Part shown: positions 7,014 through 11,614 of the stretch, one piece after another | Numbering within the stretch: the first letter of the stretch is position 1 | Layout of the letters: every line of letters begins with the position of its first letter | Assembly: GCA_028691625.1 (NCBI GenBank) | Contig: JAQUYZ010000019.1 | Coordinates: forward strand, 1-11,614 | Length of the DNA: 11,614 nucleotides | Source: Eubacteriales bacterium | GTDB lineage: Bacteria; Bacillota; Clostridia; Peptostreptococcales; Anaerovoracaceae | Direction of reading: 5' to 3' | The notes under the pieces: generated by a model | What the model saw: only the letters and a program-made list of their open reading frames with translations | What the model was told of the DNA's origin: nothing | Databases searched by the model: none | Translations under genes and position numbers: made by a program

Positions 7014-7737
7014 ATGATGCTTTCATAATTCGTTCCAATATCTTTTTAAAGTTCTTCTCTATGTAGGTGCCTTCCCTGTAAACGATTGGCAGCCCGTTGT
7101 TCGCAGCGATGAGAATATTCTCGTCGTATTGGATAATTCCCGCCATATTCGGCCGCATGGCCTCCGCAATTTCTGCAATGCTCGGTACAAGTCCCGTGCA
7201 GATCAGATTCGCCATTACTTTATTGATGACATAAGTACGCTTTTTAATCCCCATTTCCAGAAGAACCTGATCCAAGGCGTCTGCGTCTCTGACCGCTGCA
7301 TATTCCGGAACGGTAATGATTACCGCAGCATCTGCCCCCGCTCCCGCGAGAACTAAATCTTCTCCGATCCCGGCAGGAGCATCGATGATAATATAATCAA
7401 AGTTTCTCTTTAATTTATTGCATAACACCTTCATATGGAGAGGGGTAAGTTCTGCCTTTTGCTTGTTCTGGGGAGCTGCCATCAAATAAAGCTCAGGGAA
7501 TCTTCTGTCTTTGATCAATGCCTGCTTGATCCTGCACACTCCGGCAAGAACGTCTGCAACATCATACACGACCTTATTCTCCAGTCCCAAACAAATATCG
7601 AGGTTGCGCAGTCCCATATTCATGTCGATCAGAACAACCTTGTGGCCTTCCAAAGCAAGCTTTGCTCCCGCATTTGAGGCAAAAACCGTCTTGCCGACAC
7701 CGCCTTTTCCTGATGCTACCAAAATAACCTTCCCCAT
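7012..7737 (-). CDS. minD: Septum-site determining ATPase MinD, divergent
   Basis: MinD is a ParA-type ATPase that dimerises on the membrane with ATP and recruits MinC to block division near the poles. The 241 residues show the deviant Walker A SGKGGVGKT (9-17, Lys11 and Lys16), GLRNLD (42-47), CLGLEN, VVYDV, QALIKD (72-77) and Walker B IIIDAPAG (116-123), all MinD-like. Two features are odd. Residue 40, Asp in E. coli MinD and needed for hydrolysis, is Asn (AAT, 7618-7620). The protein also stops after the last fold helix (FKKILERI), lacking the extra C-terminal amphipathic membrane-targeting tail. I start at 7737 because GAGGAG lies six bases upstream and residues 1-9 align with E. coli MinD; a longer reading of 20 residues would overlap mrdA. 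It follows mrdA by 10 bases. No minC or minE is visible. Confidence 0.9.
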   Translation of the reverse strand: MGKVILVASGKGGVGKTVFASNAGAKLALEGHKVVLIDMNMGLRNLDICLGLENKVVYDVADVLAGVCRIKQALIKDRRFPELYLMAAPQNKQKAELTPLHMKVLCNKLKRNFDYIIIDAPAGIGEDLVLAGAGADAAVIITVPEYAAVRDADALDQVLLEMGIKKRTYVINKVMANLICTGLVPSIAEIAEAMRPNMAGIIQYDENILIAANNGLPIVYREGTYIEKNFKKILERIMKAS

Positions 7738-7743
7738 CTTACT

Positions 7744-7749
7744 CTCCTC
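7744..7749 (-). promoter_or_regulatory. Ribosome binding site that fixes the minD start
   Basis: GAGGAG on the minus strand, overlapping the mrdA stop codon (TGAGGAG), sits six bases before the ATG at 7737. It supports the shorter MinD and suggests translational coupling with mrdA. Confidence 0.8.
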
Positions 7750-10498
7750 ATTGTGTAATTTTTGTGTCAATATTATAATCCTGATAAGTTTTGTCAAGCT
7801 GCAGATACTTGGCGATCACTTCCCTTGCCACCGGTGCAGCATATCCGGCCGTCCCGCCCTGGAAAATCAGTACTGCCACCGCAATTTTAGGTTCTTCTGC
7901 GGGTGCCATCGCCATGACCCAGGCAAAATTATCATAGCTGGCTTTATAAGCATCCATCTTCGCAGTAGTAACCTTTCCGTCGCTCAGATTGATCACGGCC
8001 TGCCTCACTGCATAATTTCTGGTAGTATAGATTTCGGGATATTCCTTCATCAGTCTGTTCAATTCTGTTTCAACCTCAACCCACTTCAAACTACTGTTGA
8101 TTTTAGGCAGATACTGCATGATGTATTCCACCTCATCCGGTGGATTGATTTTCCCGGCTCTTTCTGCGGTTCCGGTTTTACCGGCCACCTGAACCGGGAA
8201 GTTGAGAAACGTACCTCTCAGGCTCCCTTTTGATCCCGTTGCAACCAGCTTCATTCCTTCAATGATGTGGTCAAGATACTCATCCTCTTTAATGTTGATC
8301 TTTTGCCCCGGTTCCTTTATATGAGCGCCTTCCCCTTCAATTGCCTTGATGAGGCTTACCTGATTATGAATGCCCTTATTGCCGATCGTTGCGACATAAT
8401 TGGCCATTTGCAGAGGTGTATAGGCATTTTCACCCTGCCCGATCGCGATATTCAATTCATCTCCCATTGTCCAGGCTGCCTGGTTGAAATAAGTAAATTT
8501 GCAAAGGTCAGCAACCGTTTCGATCAGGTTTTCCTTGATCCCAAGATCACCCATTCGTTCGATCAATTCGTTTCTGCTCGGATTCTCTTCCGTCCAGCTG
8601 ACGATGGTGTCAATGCTTTCTGTCAGCTTTTTTTTGTCATCGATGATCGACTTCTGAAAATAGATTTCCGCTCTGCCAATCAATACGTTTTTCAGCATGG
8701 ATTTCATTGAAGCGAGTTTTCTTTCCTGGCTTGGCACCGGAACCACTGTCTCCGGAATCTCAATTCCCGTCTTCAGTCCCAGTCCATATTGCTGTGCGTA
8801 AGAGGTTATTTTTTCTATATTCATGGGCTCTCTCAAGCCGAGGGATGTCCTTTTATAAAAGTCTCGTCCCGTCGCAATATCAAAGAAATAATAATTGCAG
8901 GATACTTCTATTGCCTCTGCAAGATTGATATACCCGTGATTTCCTTTATATCTGTTCCAGATCAGACAGCCGTATGTTCTGTTCCCAATCTTCACATATC
9001 CGCCGTCACGCAGTTTCCTGGCGGGATCCAATCCGCTTTCCAGCGCGGCGGTGGCTGTCACCAGTTTAAAGGTGGACCCCGGTTGGACTGCTGTTCTTGC
9101 TGCCACGTTAAACAGGGGCAGCGGAGACAGCGGATCTCTCAGGTTCTGTCCCTGAAGCGCGTTCCAGTCCTCCTTGCTGATTCCGGTTGCAAACAGATTG
9201 GGATCAAAATTCGGATGACTTGCCATCGCAAGCACATCCCCGGTCTTCACATCCAGCGCGACTACCGCACCCACATTGGCGTTTTTATAAGCAGTTCCAT
9301 ATTTGATATCTCCCCACTGACTTTGGAATGTTCCAGCCTTTTGAATTTCGGTCAGCGCCTGTTGAAGAGCCGTTTCTGCGGTCTTTTGAAGTTCAAGATC
9401 GATGGTCAGGTAAACATCTTTCCCCTTTTGCGGTTCTGTTTCATTGATCACACGAACCAACTCGCCAAAGGCGTTCACTTCCACATTCTTTGTCCCATCC
9501 TGACCTTTCAGGGTTGATTCAAATGCTTTCTCGATTCCTTCCTGCCCGACCATATCGGTGGTTTTATAGCCTTTATCATCATATTTAGCCTTTTCACTTT
9601 CCGAAATCTGCCCTAAATACCCTAATACATGGGCTGCAGTATTTCCGTTGGGATAATATCTGACGGATTCAGCCACAACTTCCACGCCGGGCAGATCGGA
9701 ATTTTTCTCTTCTATGATTACGATCGTTTTGTTTGATACACCGCCTGCAATCTTGGCGGGCATATATTTACGGTAACCCTGGGATGACAGCTCGTTCCTT
9801 ACAACCATAATTTTTCTTGCTTCGAAATCGGATAAAGACGGTGAAATACCAAATTGTTCTCTAAGTGCTTGAAACGCTTGTTTCGCAGACAGATCAATAT
9901 CCAGATAATATCTCCCCAAAAAGCTTTCCTTATCCAGCTCTTTCAGGAACTTCATATTCTTTACCGAAATCGGCGGAAAAATATTATATACTGTCTGGAG
10001 CTCAGCCTGTGCATCATATTTATCGAGACCTTCTTCGATGTTCTGACGTCTTCTCATTTCATCAAAGGCCTGTTCTGCCGAATAATTTGTCGGCATCGCC
10101 TGTGCGGCAAGCCAATCTCTGATATCCTTGTGATACGTATATTCAAAATTTCCGTTTTCGATCAGAATCGGAAAATTATCATAATACGCATCCCCGTTCG
10201 CCTCCAGAATCTGGATCAGATTTTTTGAGACCGTATTAACCTGCTCGTCGGACAGATCCCCGGCACTGAACTGAACCGTAAAACTAGGTATATTGCCTGC
10301 CAGAACTCTCCCGTATCTGTCGAGTATTTCTCCTCTGGGTGCAGAGGTGCTGATACTCTTTATGCTGAGACCGGAAGCGGCTTCATCCCACTGACTGCCT
10401 TCCACCACTGTTAAACCGAATAATCTGATCCCCAGGACTGCCATCATGATCATAACCATGGTGAGTATTTGGTTGTTCCTGTATTTTAGCCATTTCAT
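7748..10498 (-). CDS. mrdA: Penicillin-binding protein 2 (class B transpeptidase of elongation)
   Basis: PBP2 cross-links peptidoglycan during cylindrical growth, anchored in the membrane with its catalytic part outside. The 916 residues begin with a short cytoplasmic part and one transmembrane anchor (about 9-30). A PBP dimer domain follows, with SAPRGEILDRYGRVLA (52-67), GVEVVAESVRYYPNG (271-285) and GQEGIEKAFE (318-327). The transpeptidase domain has all three active-site motifs: STFK (475-478, Ser475 nucleophile), SCN (533-535) and KTG (774-776). It is much longer than the 633-residue E. coli protein. Extra material includes about residues 95-220 in the pedestal, a helical stretch at about 590-675 between SCN and GQGE, and about 785-855 after KTGTAE; long PBP2s are common in clostridia. 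The ATG overlaps the mreD stop (ATGA); AAGGAG lies 12 bases upstream. Confidence 0.95.
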   Translation of the reverse strand: MKWLKYRNNQILTMVMIMMAVLGIRLFGLTVVEGSQWDEAASGLSIKSISTSAPRGEILDRYGRVLAGNIPSFTVQFSAGDLSDEQVNTVSKNLIQILEANGDAYYDNFPILIENGNFEYTYHKDIRDWLAAQAMPTNYSAEQAFDEMRRRQNIEEGLDKYDAQAELQTVYNIFPPISVKNMKFLKELDKESFLGRYYLDIDLSAKQAFQALREQFGISPSLSDFEARKIMVVRNELSSQGYRKYMPAKIAGGVSNKTIVIIEEKNSDLPGVEVVAESVRYYPNGNTAAHVLGYLGQISESEKAKYDDKGYKTTDMVGQEGIEKAFESTLKGQDGTKNVEVNAFGELVRVINETEPQKGKDVYLTIDLELQKTAETALQQALTEIQKAGTFQSQWGDIKYGTAYKNANVGAVVALDVKTGDVLAMASHPNFDPNLFATGISKEDWNALQGQNLRDPLSPLPLFNVAARTAVQPGSTFKLVTATAALESGLDPARKLRDGGYVKIGNRTYGCLIWNRYKGNHGYINLAEAIEVSCNYYFFDIATGRDFYKRTSLGLREPMNIEKITSYAQQYGLGLKTGIEIPETVVPVPSQERKLASMKSMLKNVLIGRAEIYFQKSIIDDKKKLTESIDTIVSWTEENPSRNELIERMGDLGIKENLIETVADLCKFTYFNQAAWTMGDELNIAIGQGENAYTPLQMANYVATIGNKGIHNQVSLIKAIEGEGAHIKEPGQKINIKEDEYLDHIIEGMKLVATGSKGSLRGTFLNFPVQVAGKTGTAERAGKINPPDEVEYIMQYLPKINSSLKWVEVETELNRLMKEYPEIYTTRNYAVRQAVINLSDGKVTTAKMDAYKASYDNFAWVMAMAPAEEPKIAVAVLIFQGGTAGYAAPVAREVIAKYLQLDKTYQDYNIDTKITQ

Positions 10499-11031
10499 GA
10501 TCGGTTCAAGCTCCTTGCCTCTTGCAGGTTCCCACGGTACATATAACGGTCGCCGCTGTGTCTAATCACACTGCGGTTGATCATCTGATAAATCGCCAGT
10601 GTTAATATGATATGATAAATCAACAGAATCGCTTCCTTTTCCATGACATATAAAAAGTCGGCGCTCATTCCCAGCATCCTGTACGCGCTCCAATAAAGCA
10701 ACGCATACACTATCGTGCCAATGGAGATTACGATCGTTACAGAAATTCTGCTGTCTTTATACAGGTAGCGCTTCATTTCAATACAAATCAATGCCACTGT
10801 AAAATAACAAAGGGGGGCAACCCCTATGATTTCAGCAAAACAGATATCACTTACCAACCCAAAAACCAACCCGTAGATAATTCCATGATACCCCTCGTAC
10901 AAAAACGAGAAAATTACCACCAGGCAAAGGATTACATTGGGTGACATCTGAAAAATCCCAAAATGATTCAATACTGTGGTTTGCAGTATGAATGCCAGTA
11001 AATATATCAGAAATGAAAATTTATATTTCAA
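10495..11031 (-). CDS. mreD: Rod shape-determining membrane protein MreD
   Basis: MreD is a small integral membrane component of the elongation complex with MreC, RodA and PBP2. The 178 residues are mostly hydrophobic, with about five predicted helices (roughly 5-22, 33-50, 52-70, 97-118 and 129-150), and carry the family pattern of an early SPNVILCLVV followed by GYHGIIYGLVFGLVSDI. There are no catalytic motifs, and assignment rests on this pattern plus position between mreC and mrdA. The start codon is TTG (11029-11031); its GGGAGG site and the lack of an early internal ATG make this the best choice. It lies 15 bases after mreC and overlaps mrdA by four bases. Confidence 0.9.
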   Translation of the reverse strand: MKYKFSFLIYLLAFILQTTVLNHFGIFQMSPNVILCLVVIFSFLYEGYHGIIYGLVFGLVSDICFAEIIGVAPLCYFTVALICIEMKRYLYKDSRISVTIVISIGTIVYALLYWSAYRMLGMSADFLYVMEKEAILLIYHIILTLAIYQMINRSVIRHSGDRYMYRGNLQEARSLNRS

Positions 11032-11037
11032 AGTCAG

Positions 11038-11043
11038 CCTCCC
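11038..11043 (-). promoter_or_regulatory. Ribosome binding site supporting the TTG start of mreD
   Basis: GGGAGG on the minus strand is followed by six bases (CTGACT) and then TTG at 11029-11031. No ATG or GTG lies at a workable distance in frame, so the rarer TTG start is well supported. Confidence 0.75.
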
Positions 11044-11046
11044 GGA

Positions 11047-11614
11047 TTATTTTTTAACCAGTACGGTAACCCTATGAAGGTTTTTAAAATAAGCACTTGG
11101 CTCTATCGTTACCGTTTTGAGCAGAGTATCGTTATTCCACTCGACTTTTTTCACCTTGCCGATGGGGATTCCCTCCGGATACATTCCAATACCGGATGTG
11201 ATGAGAATGTCGCCCTCGATTACAGCAGCCTCGGTATCAATCATGTACCCCTTCAGACTGCCCTTGCCGTCACCGGACAGAATCCCCAGAAGCTGCATAT
11301 CTCTGAACACTTTAAAGCTGACCGAGTTGGATTCATCGATCACGGAAATGACCTTTGCCCAGTCGGATCCGACCTCCAGGACTCTCCCGATCAATCCGTC
11401 ACCGTTGATAACCACCGCATCCTTATACAGACCATCTTTTGTTCCCGCGTTAATGGTAAAGAGATTGAACCAATTGGAGCCATCCATGGCAACAACATCC
11501 GCCGTCACATAGTTATAATAAGGCGTTACATTTTCATACCCCAAAATATTGGACAAATTCTGAAGCTCTGCAAGTTCGGCCTCCGTCAGCTTGATCTGGA
11601 TGATCTCTCTGTTC
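11047..11614 (-). CDS. mreC: Rod shape-determining protein MreC, C-terminal part (5' end outside window)
   Basis: MreC is a bitopic membrane protein whose extracellular part activates PBP2 and scaffolds the elongation complex. The frame stays open to the right edge, so only the last 188 residues are seen. They begin with charged, leucine-rich coiled-coil sequence (KLTEAELAELQNLSNILGY), then the two-barrel beta-rich domain with TADVVAMDGSNWFNLFTINAG, KDAVVINGDGLIGRVLEVG, LITSGIGMYPEGIPIGKV and the C-terminal HRVTVLVKK. The N-terminal cytoplasmic stub and transmembrane helix are missing from the window. A TTG within the frame at 11554-11556 is not the real start, since the coiled coil continues upstream of it. 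It heads the visible operon; mreB may lie further right. Confidence 0.95.
   Translation of the reverse strand, partial: NREIIQIKLTEAELAELQNLSNILGYENVTPYYNYVTADVVAMDGSNWFNLFTINAGTKDGLYKDAVVINGDGLIGRVLEVGSDWAKVISVIDESNSVSFKVFRDMQLLGILSGDGKGSLKGYMIDTEAAVIEGDILITSGIGMYPEGIPIGKVKKVEWNNDTLLKTVTIEPSAYFKNLHRVTVLVKK

Noticed and set aside
7738..7797. 20-residue N-terminal extension of MinD
   Set aside because: It overlaps the end of mrdA by about 50 bases, does not match MinD N-termini, and ignores the GAGGAG placed six bases before the inner ATG.
7511..8233. Open frame of 240 codons on the plus strand across the minD-mrdA junction
   Set aside because: It is antisense to two well-supported genes, with low-complexity composition and no motif or upstream signal.
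8789..9517. Open frame of 242 codons on the plus strand opposite mrdA
   Set aside because: It is antisense to the PBP2 transpeptidase region, has Cys- and Gln-rich shadow composition, and has no ribosome binding site.

Overview
The window reads as chromosomal core DNA from a Gram-positive anaerobe-like Firmicute, most likely a member of the Clostridia. The reasons are the gene set (RNase Y, a NifS-ThiI pair in which ThiI lacks a rhodanese domain, MreC-MreD-PBP2-MinD, a SEDS rod-shape protein), strong GGAGG-type ribosome binding sites, sigma-A type promoters with AT-rich spacers, and moderate-to-low GC by eye. There is no sign of phage, insertion sequences, CRISPR or RNA genes. I infer the lineage from gene content and cannot name a species.

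Left part (1-4165, minus strand). From right to left, a promoter drives rny (ribonuclease Y). It is followed by a cysteine desulfurase gene and thiI. The last two overlap by the four bases ATGA and together supply and transfer sulfur for tRNA 4-thiouridine. A hairpin sits between rny and the desulfurase gene. A second putative promoter at the left edge reads out of the window.

Middle part (4114-6942, plus strand). A promoter facing away from rny drives a RodA/FtsW-family (SEDS) peptidoglycan polymerase gene and, 17 bases downstream, a ClC chloride/proton antiporter gene with a C-terminal TrkA-C (RCK-C) domain. The rny and rodA promoters share one palindromic -10 element (ATTATAAT) with both -35 elements placed symmetrically, so this is a bidirectional promoter in which the two directions should compete.

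Right part (7012-11614, minus strand). mreC (partial), mreD, mrdA (PBP2) and minD form a tight operon entering from the right edge and converging on the ClC gene. A strong hairpin terminator separates the convergent genes. MreC, MreD, PBP2 and RodA belong to the cell-elongation machinery. MinD belongs to division-site selection, and no minC or minE lies in the window.

The genes themselves are ordinary housekeeping genes. The points most worth checking are: the shared-(-10) bidirectional promoter; rny, which has a strong ribosome binding site but no ATG, GTG or TTG in frame, leaving AUA as the apparent start codon; two mutually exclusive hairpins in the rodA leader; and a MinD with Asn replacing the catalytic Asp40 and without the usual C-terminal membrane-targeting tail.
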